DNA from: Halarcobacter sp.
GTDB taxonomy: Bacteria; Campylobacterota; Campylobacteria; Campylobacterales; Arcobacteraceae
DNA: 64,000 nt
Assembly (NCBI RefSeq): GCF_963675975.1
Contig: NZ_OY780939.1
Location: 496,001 to 560,000, forward strand
Direction of reading: 5' to 3'
Numbering within the stretch: position 1 is the stretch's first letter; each line of letters opens with the position of its first letter. Both the position numbers and the translations under genes were made by a program. Below, in pieces: positions 38,443 through 49,340 of the stretch. The notes beneath the pieces are model-generated. The model saw nothing but the letters and a program-made list of their open reading frames with translations, searched no databases and was not told the origin of the DNA.

Positions 38443-39482
38443 GGCTTCTAGTCTGTGCAATGGAAACCTCATCAAATATTCACTTAAAAGAGTTAATAAA
38501 ATATCTAAATGATGATATTGAGCTTGTTGGGGTATTTGACAAAGAGTTAGGTAATCCAATGTATGACCTAACAAAACTTGCAATAATGGGTTTTATTGAT
38601 GCAATAAAAAAATTAAGATTTTTCTTTCAATTAAGGGATGAATTAGTACTTGCTGCTAAAGATTGTGACAAAGTTCTACTTATGGACAGTTCAGGTTTTA
38701 ACCTCCCACTAGCAAGAAAACTAAAAGAAAACTATCCAGACAAAGAGATAATCTATTATATTCTTCCTCAAGCTTGGGCATGGAAGAAAAAAAGAGTATT
38801 TAAACTACAAAAATATTGTGATAAATTATGTTCTATTTTACCTTTTGAAAAAGATATCTACACAAATAAAGATAAAGTTACCTATGTTGGTCACCCATTG
38901 TTAGATGAGATTACAGAGTATAAAACTACCCTTGAAAAAACTGACAAAATAGTTTATATGCCAGGAAGTAGAAAAACTGAAATAGTAAATCATATGCCAG
39001 TTTTTAGAGAAATAAGTCAACAAATAAAAGATAAAAAACATATACTAATTATCCCATCAAAATTTGATAAAGAGTATATTGAAAAAATTTATGGAGACAT
39101 CTCAAATTTTGAAATATCAAATGATGCTCCAAAAAGTTTAAAAGAAGCAGAGTTTGGATTTATCTGTTCAGGTACTGCAACATTAGAAGCCTCAATTGTA
39201 GGAACACCTTTCGTTTTAAGTTATATTGCTAAAAAAGTGGATTACTTTATAGGAAGGAAATTTGTAAAACTTCCCCATATAGGTTTAGCTAATATTTTCT
39301 TTGAAAAAATGGGTAAAAAACCTATTCATAAAGAGTTTTTACAAGAAGATGTAACAGTGGAAAATCTTTTAAAAGAGTATAACTCTATGGATAGAAAAAA
39401 ATACTTAAAAAACTCTACTATATTAAGGGAATATTTGAAACATGGTAGTTCTGAAAATGTAGCTAAAATAATCCAAAACTAA
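38439..39482 (+). CDS. lpxB: Lipid-A-disaccharide synthase
   Basis: This GT-B glycosyltransferase joins UDP-diacylglucosamine and lipid X in lipid A synthesis. Its 347 residues are slightly short for the family. Motifs seen are AMETSSNIHLKEL, LMDSSGFNLPLARKLK, YYILPQAWAWKKKRV, YVGHPLLDE, YMPGSRKTEI and the donor-site segment FICSGTATLEASIVGTPFVL. Its ATG overlaps the queH stop. Confidence 0.95.
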   Translation: MRLLVCAMETSSNIHLKELIKYLNDDIELVGVFDKELGNPMYDLTKLAIMGFIDAIKKLRFFFQLRDELVLAAKDCDKVLLMDSSGFNLPLARKLKENYPDKEIIYYILPQAWAWKKKRVFKLQKYCDKLCSILPFEKDIYTNKDKVTYVGHPLLDEITEYKTTLEKTDKIVYMPGSRKTEIVNHMPVFREISQQIKDKKHILIIPSKFDKEYIEKIYGDISNFEISNDAPKSLKEAEFGFICSGTATLEASIVGTPFVLSYIAKKVDYFIGRKFVKLPHIGLANIFFEKMGKKPIHKEFLQEDVTVENLLKEYNSMDRKKYLKNSTILREYLKHGSSENVAKIIQN

Positions 39483-39553
39483 TTTATTTTTGGATAAAAT
39501 ATATGATTTTTAAAATATAAATATTTATAAATATAAACACATAGGATACAAGA

Positions 39554-39997
39554 ATGTTAGATATAATGGAAATTCAAGAAATTTTACCCCATAGATACCC
39601 AATTCTTTTAGTAGATAGAATTACTGAGATGGAAAAAGGTAAAAGTATCATTGGGTATAAAAATATCTCGATAAGTGAGCCGGCATTTATGGGACACTTC
39701 CCAGGACACCCAATATATCCAGGAGTATTAATCTTAGAAGGTATGGCTCAAGCAGGTGGAGTATTAGCACTAAAAAGTAATGATTTATCAAATGAAGAGT
39801 TAGCAAATAAAGTTATCTATTTTATGAGTATTGATAAAGCAAAATTTAGAACACCTGTGAAACCAGGAGATAAACTTGAATATAAAATTGAAGTTAAAAA
39901 ACTAAGAGGGAACTTAATAGTACTTGACGGTAAAGCTTATGTGGATGATGCACTTGTGGCAGAAGCAGAACTAAAAGCTATGATTGTTGATAAATAG
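39554..39997 (+). CDS. fabZ: 3-hydroxyacyl-ACP dehydratase
   Basis: A hot-dog-fold dehydratase of fatty acid elongation, 147 residues. It has the catalytic His in [11 protein letters not shown] and the active-site helix [20 protein letters not shown] with the catalytic Glu. AGGAT precedes the ATG. It is first in fabZ-lpxA-clpX-mreB-mreC, a conserved Campylobacterota order. A TAAAAT box at 39495-39500 could be its promoter. Confidence 0.97.
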   Translation: MLDIMEIQEILPHRYPILLVDRITEMEKGKSIIGYKNISISEPAFMGHFPGHPIYPGVLILEGMAQAGGVLALKSNDLSNEELANKVIYFMSIDKAKFRTPVKPGDKLEYKIEVKKLRGNLIVLDGKAYVDDALVAEAELKAMIVDK

Positions 39998-40009
39998 AAT
40001 AGGTAAAAA

Positions 40010-40792
40010 ATGAATAATATTCACAAAACAGCAATAATAGAAGATGGTGCCCAACTTGGTGATAATATAACAATTGGAGCCTATACAATAATAGGTAAAG
40101 ATGTAAAAATAGGTAATGGCACAACAGTTGGTTCACATACACTAATTGAAGGTAAAACTACAATAGGAGAAGATAATCAAATTTTTTCTCACGCTTCAAT
40201 TGGAACAATCCCTCAAGATTTAAAATTCAACGGGGAAGATGTTGAACTAGTAATTGGAAATAATAACAAAATTAGAGAATACACACTATTTAACCCGGGA
40301 ACTGAAGGTGGAGGTGGTATCACTAAAATTGGTGATAATAACCTTTTCATGGGATATACTCATGTTGCCCATGATGTAATTGTAAAAAACAATTGTATTT
40401 TTGCAAATGTAGCAACACTTGCAGGACATGTGGAGATTGATGATAATGTAGTTGTAGGTGGATTAACACCTATTCATCAATTTTGTAAAATTGGTTCAAA
40501 TGTGATGATTGCAGGTGGTTCAGTTGTAACTCAAGACATCCCACCATTTTGCCTTGCAGAGGGAAATAGAGCAGTTTTAAGAGGTCTTAACTTAACAGGT
40601 TTAAGAAGAAGATTTCAAAGTAGAGAAGATATTGATGAAGTTAAAAGAGCTTATAAAGCTATCTTTGAATCAGGAAATGCAATAGCTGATGTAGCTAAAG
40701 AGCTTATTGAAACGAACAATAATATCTATGTACAAGAGCTTGCTAATTTTGTTATTTCAACAAAACGTGGAATACCTTTTAATAGAAAATAG
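40010..40792 (+). CDS. lpxA: UDP-N-acetylglucosamine acyltransferase
   Basis: First enzyme of lipid A synthesis. The 260 residues show repeated hexapeptides of the left-handed beta helix, for example [20 protein letters not shown]. They also contain the catalytic His region [18 protein letters not shown] and the C-terminal helical domain after [11 protein letters not shown]. It starts 12 nt after fabZ. Confidence 0.97.
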   Translation: MNNIHKTAIIEDGAQLGDNITIGAYTIIGKDVKIGNGTTVGSHTLIEGKTTIGEDNQIFSHASIGTIPQDLKFNGEDVELVIGNNNKIREYTLFNPGTEGGGGITKIGDNNLFMGYTHVAHDVIVKNNCIFANVATLAGHVEIDDNVVVGGLTPIHQFCKIGSNVMIAGGSVVTQDIPPFCLAEGNRAVLRGLNLTGLRRRFQSREDIDEVKRAYKAIFESGNAIADVAKELIETNNNIYVQELANFVISTKRGIPFNRK

Positions 40793-40806
40793 GAGAATAT
40801 ATTTAT

Positions 40807-42027
40807 ATGAGTCAACTAGAATGTGATTTTTGTGGAGCACCTGATTCAGCTGAGAATCCAATCATATCAGGAGATAATGCTTGTATTTGTAAAGCTTGTG
40901 TAAATGCTGCACACGAAATAATGACAGGAGTAAAAGAGCCTTCTGATGAAGATGGACAAGAGGAAAACGATAATGTAACTTCTTCTTTAGAACTTAAAAC
41001 TCCAGCACAATTAAAAGAGATTTTAGATGATTATGTAATTGGTCAAAATAGAGCTAAAAAAGTTCTTTCAGTTGCAGTTTATAATCACTATAAAAGAATC
41101 TTTAGAAAAAATGAAATTGAAGATGATACAGAAATCAATAAATCAAATGTACTTTTAATAGGACCAACAGGTTCAGGTAAAACACTACTTGCTCAAACTA
41201 TTGCAAACTATCTTGATGTACCTTTAGCAATAGCTGATGCAACATCACTTACAGAAGCTGGGTATGTTGGAGATGATGTTGAAAATGTAATCACAAGACT
41301 TTTACAAGCTGCAAATGGAGATGTAAAAAGAGCTGAAACAGGAATTATCTTTATTGATGAAGTGGATAAAGTTGCTCGTATGAGTGAAAACAGATCTATC
41401 ACTAGAGATGTTTCAGGTGAAGGTGTACAACAAGCACTTCTTAAAATAGTTGAAGGTTCAGTTGTAAATGTTCCACCAAAAGGTGGAAGAAAACACCCTG
41501 GACAAGATGCTATTCAAGTAGATACTACAAATATTTTATTTGTTTGTGGTGGAGCATTTGATGGTCTTGAAGAGATTGTTAAAAAGAAAAAAGGTGGAAA
41601 TGTATTAGGTTTCAACCAAGAGAAAAAAAGTAAAAATGATGAAACTATTATCTCAGAAGTAGAAGCTCATGATTTAGTAAAATATGGTCTTATTCCAGAA
41701 TTAATCGGAAGACTTCATATGATTGCTACACTAAATGAAATCACTGAAGATGATATGGTTCATATTTTAACTGAACCTAAAAATGCTTTAATCAAACAAT
41801 ATGTAAAACTATTCAAAATGGATGATGTTGAACTTGAGTTTGAAGAGGATGCATTAAAAGAGATTGCAAAACTTGCAATTGAAAGAAAAACGGGAGCTAG
41901 AGGGTTAAGATCAATTTTAGAAGATATTATGTTAGATATTATGTACGATTTACCTAAGTTCAAAGATAAAAAAGTGATTATTACAAAAGAAGTTGTAACT
42001 AAAGAGAAAGAGCCAAAAATAGCTTAA
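40807..42027 (+). CDS. clpX: ATP-dependent Clp protease unfoldase ClpX
   Basis: AAA+ unfoldase that feeds ClpP. The N-terminal zinc domain has C6, C9, C28 and C31. Walker A is [15 protein letters not shown], Walker [13 protein letters not shown], the pore loop is AGYVGDDVE, and the ClpP-contact loop is LGFNQE. It has 406 residues. An AGGAG lies about 11 nt before the ATG, a longer gap than usual. Confidence 0.97.
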   Translation: MSQLECDFCGAPDSAENPIISGDNACICKACVNAAHEIMTGVKEPSDEDGQEENDNVTSSLELKTPAQLKEILDDYVIGQNRAKKVLSVAVYNHYKRIFRKNEIEDDTEINKSNVLLIGPTGSGKTLLAQTIANYLDVPLAIADATSLTEAGYVGDDVENVITRLLQAANGDVKRAETGIIFIDEVDKVARMSENRSITRDVSGEGVQQALLKIVEGSVVNVPPKGGRKHPGQDAIQVDTTNILFVCGGAFDGLEEIVKKKKGGNVLGFNQEKKSKNDETIISEVEAHDLVKYGLIPELIGRLHMIATLNEITEDDMVHILTEPKNALIKQYVKLFKMDDVELEFEEDALKEIAKLAIERKTGARGLRSILEDIMLDIMYDLPKFKDKKVIITKEVVTKEKEPKIA

Positions 42028-42040
42028 AGAAGGGATATAA

Positions 42041-43072
42041 ATGTTATTAGACAAGTTAATTGGAATGTTTTCAAATGATATGGCAATAGACCTTGGAACA
42101 GCAAACACTGTTGTTTCTATTAGAGGGAAAGGTATTATTATAAATGAGCCATCTGTTGTAGCAGTACAAAATGATAGATACGGAAAAGATAAAATCTTAG
42201 CTGTAGGTCAAGAAGCTAAGCAAATGATTGGTAAAACACCATTAAATATCACTGCTGTTAGACCAATGAAAGATGGTGTTATTGCTGACTTTGAGATGAC
42301 AGAAAGAATGATTAGATATTTTATTGAAAAAGCTCATGCCAGAAAATCATTTATCAGACCAAGAATTATTATTTGTATCCCATATGGAATTACTCAAGTT
42401 GAAAGAAAAGCTGTAAAAGAATCAGCTCTAAGTGCTGGGGCTAGAGAGGTTTTCCTTGTAGAAGAACCTATGGCAGCAGCAATTGGTGCAGGTATTCCAG
42501 TTTCTGACCCATCTGGTTATGTTGTTGTTGATATTGGTGGTGGTACTACTGAGATTGGTGTAACATCTCTTGGTGGACTTGTATTATGTAAATCAATTAA
42601 AGTAGCTGGTGATAGATTTGATAAAGCTATTATGGAATATGTAAGACAAAACTACAACCTATATATTGGTGAAAGAACAGCTGAAAATATCAAAATAGAG
42701 ATTGGTTCAGCTATTAAACAAGACCAAGAATTAAAAATCAAAGTAAAAGGTAGAGATAACTCGGGACTTCTTTCAACTATTGAATTAGGAAGTGAAGGTG
42801 TTAGAACTGCTATAAAAGAACCTTTAAGAGAGATTGTATCTGCTGTAAGATCAGTACTTGAAGAGATGCCACCTGATTTAGCAAGTGATATTGTTGATAA
42901 TGGTGTTATTTTAACAGGTGGTGGAGCTTTAATTAGAGGCTTAGATAAATATCTTGCAGATATTATCAAACTTCCTGTAAGTGTAGCAGATGAACCATTA
43001 CTTGCTGTTGCTTATGGAACAAGTAATGTATTAGATCAGGACGCATTATTAAAATTAATCTCTAATGAATAA
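42041..43072 (+). CDS. mreB: Rod-shape-determining actin homologue MreB
   Basis: A 343-residue actin-fold protein that organises side-wall synthesis. It shows MAIDLGTANTVVSIRGKGI (phosphate 1), YVVVDIGGGTTEIGVTSLGG (phosphate 2) and ILTGGGALIRGLDKYL (adenosine site). AGAAGGG precedes the ATG. mreC starts 8 nt before its end. Confidence 0.98.
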   Translation: MLLDKLIGMFSNDMAIDLGTANTVVSIRGKGIIINEPSVVAVQNDRYGKDKILAVGQEAKQMIGKTPLNITAVRPMKDGVIADFEMTERMIRYFIEKAHARKSFIRPRIIICIPYGITQVERKAVKESALSAGAREVFLVEEPMAAAIGAGIPVSDPSGYVVVDIGGGTTEIGVTSLGGLVLCKSIKVAGDRFDKAIMEYVRQNYNLYIGERTAENIKIEIGSAIKQDQELKIKVKGRDNSGLLSTIELGSEGVRTAIKEPLREIVSAVRSVLEEMPPDLASDIVDNGVILTGGGALIRGLDKYLADIIKLPVSVADEPLLAVAYGTSNVLDQDALLKLISNE

Positions 43073-43844
43073 ACTAATATTTTTTATTCTTTTTTTAGCA
43101 ATCTCTCTTGGATACCTTTTTGAGGTAGATGAGATGGTTGCTAGAAATTTCAATCCCTTCGAATCAATTAAACGTTCATACATAAATACTGTCGTATCAA
43201 TTCAAGAAACTACAGAAAAATATTTTAAACAAGTATCTACAATAGAAGAGCTTCAAGAAGAAAATAAAGAATTAAGACCCTACAAAGTTCTTTATGAATC
43301 TGCTCACAATGAGCTAGATTCTGTACTAAAAACAGTAAACAATCCAAAAGGAACAACAGACCAAATAAGATTTGTAAATGTATTGTCATATATAGATTTT
43401 GATAATTTTACAAAAGTATGGCTTGATATGAAAAAAGAGGATAATTCTATTTTAGGTCTTATCTCAAATGGCTATGCTGCTGGTATTGTTGTAAATCTAC
43501 AAGGTAGAGCAAAAGCTTTACTAAATGGAAATGAAAAATGTAATTATGCAATCTTCATAGGGAAAAACAAAGCCCCAGGTATCATCCATGGTTCACAAAA
43601 TAGACATGAACTAATAGCAAAATTTGTTCCCATCTGGTTTGATATAAAAGAGGGAGATGAAGTTATAACTTCAGGTATGGATAATATCTTTTTTGAGGGT
43701 TTAAAAGTTGGTCGTGTAGTATCAATAAAAAAGATGCAAGATATACAAGAAGCAACTATAATACCCTATGCAAATGTACTTAAACAAAAATCATTTTTAG
43801 TATATAAAAAAGAGAAGATCAAAAAAGATGAACCAAGTAAATAA
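43065..43844 (+). CDS. mreC: Rod-shape-determining protein MreC
   Basis: A 259-residue periplasmic scaffold of the elongasome. One N-terminal membrane segment (LIFFILFLAISLGYLF) is followed by a coiled-coil region near residues 45-85 and a beta-rich C-terminal domain with LISNGYAAGIVVNLQGRAKAL and VITSGMDNIFFEGLKVGRV. It overlaps mreB by 8 nt and the methyltransferase gene by 17 nt. Confidence 0.94.
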   Translation: MNKLIFFILFLAISLGYLFEVDEMVARNFNPFESIKRSYINTVVSIQETTEKYFKQVSTIEELQEENKELRPYKVLYESAHNELDSVLKTVNNPKGTTDQIRFVNVLSYIDFDNFTKVWLDMKKEDNSILGLISNGYAAGIVVNLQGRAKALLNGNEKCNYAIFIGKNKAPGIIHGSQNRHELIAKFVPIWFDIKEGDEVITSGMDNIFFEGLKVGRVVSIKKMQDIQEATIIPYANVLKQKSFLVYKKEKIKKDEPSK

Positions 43845-44769
43845 AATCCTAGAAAAACAAGCTTTATTGATACTTGATGGAGCTTTAGGTACTAGATTAC
43901 AAGAAAAAGGTTTTGATATAAATGATTCTTTGTGGTCGGCTAAATTTCTAAATGAAAACCCAAAAGCACTACAAGACATACACACTGAATATTTAAATGC
44001 CGGTGCCGATTGTATAATCACTTCTTCATATCAAGCTTCTATTGAAGGTTTTGTAAAAAAAGGCTTTGATGAAAAAACTGCAAAAAACTTACTAATCCTA
44101 TCAATCCAATTAGCAAAAGATGCAAGAGATGAGTTTTGGGAAGAAAACAAATCACAAAATAGAATAAAACCCTTAGTTGCAGCTTCAATTGGTCCCTATG
44201 GAGCATACTTAGCAGATGGTTCAGAGTATAGTGGAAACTATAAAATTTCAGATGAAGAGCTAAAAGAGTTCCATAAAAATAGATTAGAAATTATTGCAAG
44301 AACAAACCCTGATATTTTTGCTGTGGAAACAATCCCTTCACTAAAAGAGGCAAAAATCATATGTGAACTTTTAAAAGATTTTAAAGATATCTGTTCTTGG
44401 ATTAGTTTTAGTGCAAAAGATTCAAGCTTTACAAATGCTGGAGATGATATAGAAACTTGTGTTAAATATTTAGATACACAAGAGCATATTAGTGCCATTG
44501 GTATAAATTGTACCTCTCCACAATATATCCAATCTTTAGTTAAAAAAATAAAAAAATCATCAAACAAAAATATAGTTGTTTATCCTAATGGAGGAGCAAA
44601 ATATAATCCTCTAATAAAACAATGGGAAAGTTCACCAACTGATGAAAAAGAGTTTGCAAAGATGGCAAACTTATGGAAAAATGAGGGTGCAAATATTATT
44701 GGTGGATGTTGTCAAACAGGACCAAAAGAGATTAAAGAATTAAGAAAAACACTTAAATCTAATATCTAG
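43828..44769 (+). CDS. mmuM: Homocysteine S-methyltransferase
   Basis: A zinc-dependent methyltransferase of the MmuM/BHMT type that makes methionine from homocysteine, probably with S-methylmethionine. In 313 residues I see LILDGALGTRLQEKGFD, ASIGPYGAYLADGSEYSG, IGINCTSPQYI (first zinc Cys) and IIGGCCQTGPKEI (second and third). It overlaps mreC by 17 nt and the convergent ribE by 11 nt. Confidence 0.9.
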   Translation: MNQVNKILEKQALLILDGALGTRLQEKGFDINDSLWSAKFLNENPKALQDIHTEYLNAGADCIITSSYQASIEGFVKKGFDEKTAKNLLILSIQLAKDARDEFWEENKSQNRIKPLVAASIGPYGAYLADGSEYSGNYKISDEELKEFHKNRLEIIARTNPDIFAVETIPSLKEAKIICELLKDFKDICSWISFSAKDSSFTNAGDDIETCVKYLDTQEHISAIGINCTSPQYIQSLVKKIKKSSNKNIVVYPNGGAKYNPLIKQWESSPTDEKEFAKMANLWKNEGANIIGGCCQTGPKEIKELRKTLKSNI

Positions 44770-45376
44770 CCATAATCCCATCAACTTTATCCCAAGTCAA
44801 ATCTTTATCACTACTTTTATTTTGAAACATATTGTAAATATATCTAGCAAACATATCTGTTTCTAAATTTACTTTTGAGCCAACTTTATAAGTTTCAAAA
44901 AGTGTATTTTTTATAGTATGGGGAATAATTGTAAGTCTAAAAGAGTCTTCTAAAACTTCATTTACTGTTAAAGATACACCATCAATAGTAATACTTCCTT
45001 TTGGAATAATATATTTTGCATATTCTTTTGGCAAAGAGATGATAAAATCAGTTGAATTTCCGTTGTTTTTTATAGTTTTTACTGTACCTAAACAATCCAC
45101 ATGACCTTGAACAATATGACCTTCAAATCTATCACCCATCATCATAGCTGGTTCGATATGTACTTTTCCTCTGTAGTTTTCCATAGCTAATATACTTTGA
45201 GTTTCAGGAGATAACTCTACAGTAAAAGTATCACTAGAAAATCTAACAACTGTAAGACAAGCTCCATTTACAGCAATTGAGTCTCCAATCTTTGGTCTAT
45301 ATTTTGCTTTTAGTGTTAAAAAACTATTTTTTAGACTAACAACCTCAGCCATCTCACGTATCAAACCAGTAAACAA
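44759..45376 (-). CDS. ribE: Riboflavin synthase alpha subunit
   Basis: The enzyme that dismutates lumazine to riboflavin. It has two tandem lumazine-binding barrels: the first begins FTGLIREMAEV and holds GDSIAVNGACLTVV, the second begins FEGHIVQGHVDCLGTV and holds KGSITIDGVSLTVNEV. The start is TTG 45376, with AAGGA 5 nt upstream and the invariant FTGLI directly after; the longer frame to 45433 is not family-like. It has 205 residues. No FMN riboswitch was seen upstream. Confidence 0.95.
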   Translation of the reverse strand: MFTGLIREMAEVVSLKNSFLTLKAKYRPKIGDSIAVNGACLTVVRFSSDTFTVELSPETQSILAMENYRGKVHIEPAMMMGDRFEGHIVQGHVDCLGTVKTIKNNGNSTDFIISLPKEYAKYIIPKGSITIDGVSLTVNEVLEDSFRLTIIPHTIKNTLFETYKVGSKVNLETDMFARYIYNMFQNKSSDKDLTWDKVDGIMARY

Positions 45377-45433
45377 AAAAATCCTTCTTTTAGTATCTAT
45401 TAATCTATAATATAAAGTATTAACTAATATCAA

Positions 45434-45565
45434 TGTGATATAATACCGAAAAATTATTAAGATTGAAATTTTTTAGATAAGTGGAAGAAAACATTTATCT
45501 AAGAGATTTCCTATAAAAATACTAAAAAGCCAAAATAGATTAAAAGGCTTTTTCGAAGGAAAAAC
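45434..45565 (+). promoter_or_regulatory. mnmG promoter and structured leader
   Basis: TATAAT at 45439-45444 predicts a 5' leader of about 115 nt for mnmG. It contains two hairpins in a row, each an 8-bp perfect stem with a 14-nt loop: TTAGATAA / TTATCTAA (45473-45502) and AAAAAGCC / GGCTTTTT (45524-45553). The second ends in five T residues and resembles a terminator or attenuator just before the AAGGA of mnmG. Confidence 0.5.
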
Positions 45566-47437
45566 ATGAAATATGATGTAATCGTAGTTGGAGGGGGTCA
45601 CGCAGGGATTGAAGCCTCTTTAGTAGCTGCAAGAATGGGTAAAAAAACCCTACTTATCACTATGCTTGTAGAGCAAATTGGTGCTGCAAGTTGTAACCCT
45701 GCTATTGGTGGTCTTGCTAAAGGACACTTAGTAAGAGAACTTGATGCTATTGGTGGAGAGATGGGTCTTTGTACAGACTATGCAGGAATCCAATTTAGAA
45801 TTTTAAATGCCTCAAAAGGAGCAGCAGTTCAAGGAAGTCGAGCTCAAATCGATATGGATGAGTATAGACACTACATGAGAAAAGTTTGTCACAACACTCC
45901 TAACCTTGAAGTTTATCAAGATGAAGTAAGTTCTTTATTAATAGAAGATAATAAAGTATATGGTGTAAAAACAAAACTTGGTGAAGAGTTCGAAGCAAAA
46001 AAAGTTATCCTTACAACAGGTACTTTTATGAGAGGACTTATTCATATAGGTGAAAATAAATATGACGCAGGTAGAGCGTGGGAATTGCCATCATCTACAC
46101 TATCTATTCAATTAAAAGAATTAGGTTTAAATGTAGGAAGACTAAAAACAGGAACACCTGCAAGAATTGATTCTAACTCTATAAATTTTGATGTGATGGA
46201 AGCTCATGGTGGAGATGAAAAACCAACACCATTTTCATTTAGAACAGATAAATCAAACTTCAATCCAAAACAATATCCATGTTATATAACATATACAAAT
46301 GTAGGAACACACGATACTATTACAGGTAACTTCCACAGAGCTCCACTATTTACAGGACAAATTCAAGGAAGTGGTCCAAGATATTGCCCTAGTATAGAAG
46401 ATAAAGTAAATAGATTTTCTGAAAGGGAAAGACATCAGTTATTCCTAGAGCCACAAACACAAATGTGTACAGAATACTATATAAATGGATTATCAACATC
46501 TTTACCTATTGATGTTCAAAAAGAGATGATTCACTCTATCAATGGATTAGAAAATGCAAAAATCATCAGATATGGTTACGCTATTGAGTATGATTATGTT
46601 GACCCTACAGAGTTAAAACATACCCTTGAGACTAAAAAGATTGATAACCTTTACCATGCAGGTCAAATCAATGCAACAACAGGATATGAAGAAGCAGCAT
46701 CTCAAGGTTTAATTGCAGGTATAAATGCAGCTTTAGCTATAGATGAAAAAGAACCTTTTATCCTAAGACGTGATGAAGCCTATATCGGGGTTTTAATTGA
46801 TGACTTAGTTACAAAAGGAACAAATGAACCATATAGAATGTTCACTAGCCGAGCAGAATATAGACTTCTTCTTAGAGAAGAAAGTGCTGATTTAAGACTA
46901 AGCAAATATGGACACGAGTTTGGACTAATCTCTGATGAACAAATGGATATTGTAGAACATAAAAGAAAAACTCTAAATGATGCAGTTGAATTTATGGCAA
47001 ATGAATGGTTCACTTCAAAAAAAGAAAATCTTGAACTACTTGAAAGTCTAGGTGAAGACAAAATCAAAGATAGATCACTGCTTATTGATATAGTAGGAAG
47101 AAATACAGTTGATGCTTCAAAATTTGATAAGCTTGTACAAACATTATCTTCTACAGATGAATACCTAAAAGAGCAAATTATAATAGAAGCAAAATATTAT
47201 AGATATGTTGCAAAACAAAAAAAACAAATAGAAAAAATGAAAAAAATGCTTCAAATGACAATCCCTGAAAGCTTTGATTATAAAGCAATACCTGGTTTAT
47301 CAAATGAAGTAGTAGAAAAACTAGAAAAATTTAGACCACCAACGCTGTTTAATGCAAGTGAAATATCAGGAGTAACACCAGCTGCTATTGATATTATTCA
47401 TATGTATTTAAATGTGAAAAATAAAGCTTCAAAATAA
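45566..47437 (+). CDS. mnmG: tRNA uridine-5-carboxymethylaminomethyl modification enzyme MnmG
   Basis: An FAD enzyme that with MnmE modifies the wobble U34 of certain tRNAs. It has 623 residues. The FAD site is [21 protein letters not shown]; the family segments [31 protein letters not shown] and [20 protein letters not shown] are intact, as is the helical C-terminal MnmE-binding domain. AAGGA precedes the ATG. Confidence 0.97.
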   Translation: MKYDVIVVGGGHAGIEASLVAARMGKKTLLITMLVEQIGAASCNPAIGGLAKGHLVRELDAIGGEMGLCTDYAGIQFRILNASKGAAVQGSRAQIDMDEYRHYMRKVCHNTPNLEVYQDEVSSLLIEDNKVYGVKTKLGEEFEAKKVILTTGTFMRGLIHIGENKYDAGRAWELPSSTLSIQLKELGLNVGRLKTGTPARIDSNSINFDVMEAHGGDEKPTPFSFRTDKSNFNPKQYPCYITYTNVGTHDTITGNFHRAPLFTGQIQGSGPRYCPSIEDKVNRFSERERHQLFLEPQTQMCTEYYINGLSTSLPIDVQKEMIHSINGLENAKIIRYGYAIEYDYVDPTELKHTLETKKIDNLYHAGQINATTGYEEAASQGLIAGINAALAIDEKEPFILRRDEAYIGVLIDDLVTKGTNEPYRMFTSRAEYRLLLREESADLRLSKYGHEFGLISDEQMDIVEHKRKTLNDAVEFMANEWFTSKKENLELLESLGEDKIKDRSLLIDIVGRNTVDASKFDKLVQTLSSTDEYLKEQIIIEAKYYRYVAKQKKQIEKMKKMLQMTIPESFDYKAIPGLSNEVVEKLEKFRPPTLFNASEISGVTPAAIDIIHMYLNVKNKASK

Positions 47438-47445
47438 ATATCTTA

Positions 47446-47494
47446 TTTAACTAGAGATTATTCTTTATCAAAAGGATTTAATCTTCTAGTTAAA
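47446..47494 (+). terminator. Long hairpin after mnmG
   Basis: TTTAACTAGA pairs with TCTAGTTAAA. The inner GATTA/TAATC adds five pairs beyond a one-base bulge, closing an 18-nt loop. It begins 8 nt after the mnmG stop. It lacks a clear T-run after the stem, so it may be a 3' stabilising hairpin rather than a classical terminator. A TATAAT at 47560-47565 then serves the antiporter gene. Confidence 0.5.
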
Positions 47495-47597
47495 ACAAAA
47501 TACTCACTTTTATAAAAATATAATATTCTCTTCAATTTTATTTAGTAAAATATACTTCTTATAATAATCATAAATTAGAACAATAATAAGGATTTTT

Positions 47598-49316
47598 ATG
47601 TCAAATGGCGAATTGTTAAACTCTACACTTTATCTATTTGTAGTTGCCACTATTTTAGTAACTTTATCTAAACGTTTAGGATTAGGTAGTATTTTAGGAC
47701 TTCTTATTGCAGGAGTTATTGTAGGTCCCTATTCTCCTGGTCCAATTTTAACAAAAGAGGTTGAAGCTGTTCGTCATATCACTGAGTTTGGGGTTGTACT
47801 TTTACTTTTTGTAATTGGGCTTGAGATGCAACCTAAAAAACTTTGGAGTATGAGAAAAGAGGTTTTTGGATTAGGAAGTGGTCAGATCCTTATTTCTGGT
47901 TTTTTTATATTTTTATATTCAATATATTATTCAAGTTCTTGGCAAGTTGCTTTATTGGTAGGTTTAACTTTTGCCCTATCTTCTACAGCATTTGTTATGC
48001 AAATATTACAAGAAAAAGGTGAACTTTATACGCCAAAAGGAAAAAGCAGTTTTTCTATTTTACTTATGCAGGATTTGGCAGTTGTACCTCTCCTTGCATT
48101 AGTTCCTATTTTAGCAGATAAAGGTAATCTTACAGATGGTCACCCTGTTTGGCAACAAGTTCTTATAGCGATAGGATTAATATTACTTGTTCTTGCTTTT
48201 GGAAAATATCTTGTTCCTAAAATGCTAGATTATTTAGCTAAACATCAAAATAAGGATGCCTTCTTTTTCTCAGTTATTTTATCTGTAGTATTTGCAGCTT
48301 GGGCTATGGAACATGCTGGTTTATCTATGGCTTTAGGTGCTTTTATTATGGGTATGATTTTATCAAGCTCTCAATACCATTATCAAATTCAAGCAAATAT
48401 TGAGCCTTATAAAGGTCTTCTTATGACACTATTTTTTGTAGCTGTTGGTATGTCTGTAGATTTAGAAGCTATGATGAATGATCCTTTGATTTTGGTTCAA
48501 CATTTAGTTGTGATTATGAGTATAAAAATAGTTGCCCTATTTTTACTTATGATTTATATGGGATACAAACGCTCAACAGCAATATCTGTCTCTTTTCTTT
48601 TAGCTCAAAGTGGAGAGTTTGGTTTTGTATTATTTGGAGCAGCAAAAGCTTTAGGTGTAATTAGTGACCAGATGTTTGTAGCAGCAGTTACTATTATCTC
48701 ATTTAGTATGCTTTTAACACCTTTAGTTGTAAGGTTAAGTGAAAAGATTGCAGAAAAATTTGATAACACTCCAATTGAGATAAAATCAGCTTATGTACCA
48801 GAAGAACAATGGAAAGGTGTGATTATAGCTGGTTATGGTAGAGTTGGAAGATTAGTTGCAACTATGCTTCATCATGCAAATGTTCCTTTTGTAGCCTTTG
48901 ATGCAGATATACAAAGAGTTGAGTTAGGACAAAAAGAGGGGCGTGCAGTTTATTTTGGGGAACTAAGCAATTTAGACTTTTTATCACAAATTGGTTTAGA
49001 CAGAGCAAATTTAGTGATTGTAACAGTTGATAATCATCATACCTCATCTAAAATAGTTTCACATATAAGAAATAGATTTCCAACACTTAGAATCTTATCT
49101 CGAACAAAAAATATGAAAACAAGAGATGCTCTACTTAAACATGGTGCTTCTTGGGCAATGCCAGAATCTTCTGAAGGAAGTCTAAGATTAGGAGCGGAGA
49201 CTCTTTTAAGCCTTGGAAGAACAAGAGAAGAGGTAATTGAACTCTTAACATTTTTTAGAAAAGATGATTATGAAACTATTAGAAGATTACACGATGGAAT
49301 AGAAAGTGATGACTAA
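47598..49316 (+). CDS. Kef-type cation:proton antiporter (CPA2) with TrkA-N domain
   Basis: A 572-residue K+/H+ (or Na+/H+) antiporter of the inner membrane. Residues about 1-385 form the 12-13-helix exchanger domain with LVIGLEMQPKKLWSM, ALSSTAFVMQIL and MALGAFIMGMIL. A cytoplasmic Rossmann TrkA-N domain begins at VIIAGYGRVGRLVATML (about 413) and gates the channel in known Kef systems. No ancillary KefF/G gene is adjacent. AAGGA precedes the ATG. Confidence 0.9.
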   Translation: MSNGELLNSTLYLFVVATILVTLSKRLGLGSILGLLIAGVIVGPYSPGPILTKEVEAVRHITEFGVVLLLFVIGLEMQPKKLWSMRKEVFGLGSGQILISGFFIFLYSIYYSSSWQVALLVGLTFALSSTAFVMQILQEKGELYTPKGKSSFSILLMQDLAVVPLLALVPILADKGNLTDGHPVWQQVLIAIGLILLVLAFGKYLVPKMLDYLAKHQNKDAFFFSVILSVVFAAWAMEHAGLSMALGAFIMGMILSSSQYHYQIQANIEPYKGLLMTLFFVAVGMSVDLEAMMNDPLILVQHLVVIMSIKIVALFLLMIYMGYKRSTAISVSFLLAQSGEFGFVLFGAAKALGVISDQMFVAAVTIISFSMLLTPLVVRLSEKIAEKFDNTPIEIKSAYVPEEQWKGVIIAGYGRVGRLVATMLHHANVPFVAFDADIQRVELGQKEGRAVYFGELSNLDFLSQIGLDRANLVIVTVDNHHTSSKIVSHIRNRFPTLRILSRTKNMKTRDALLKHGASWAMPESSEGSLRLGAETLLSLGRTREEVIELLTFFRKDDYETIRRLHDGIESDD

Positions 49317-49340
49317 ATATAACTATTAAAAGGTGAAGAG

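Noticed and set aside
45377-45433. A longer ribE frame
   Set aside because: The conserved FTGLI N-terminus directly follows TTG 45376, which has AAGGA in place; the extra 19 residues are not family-like.
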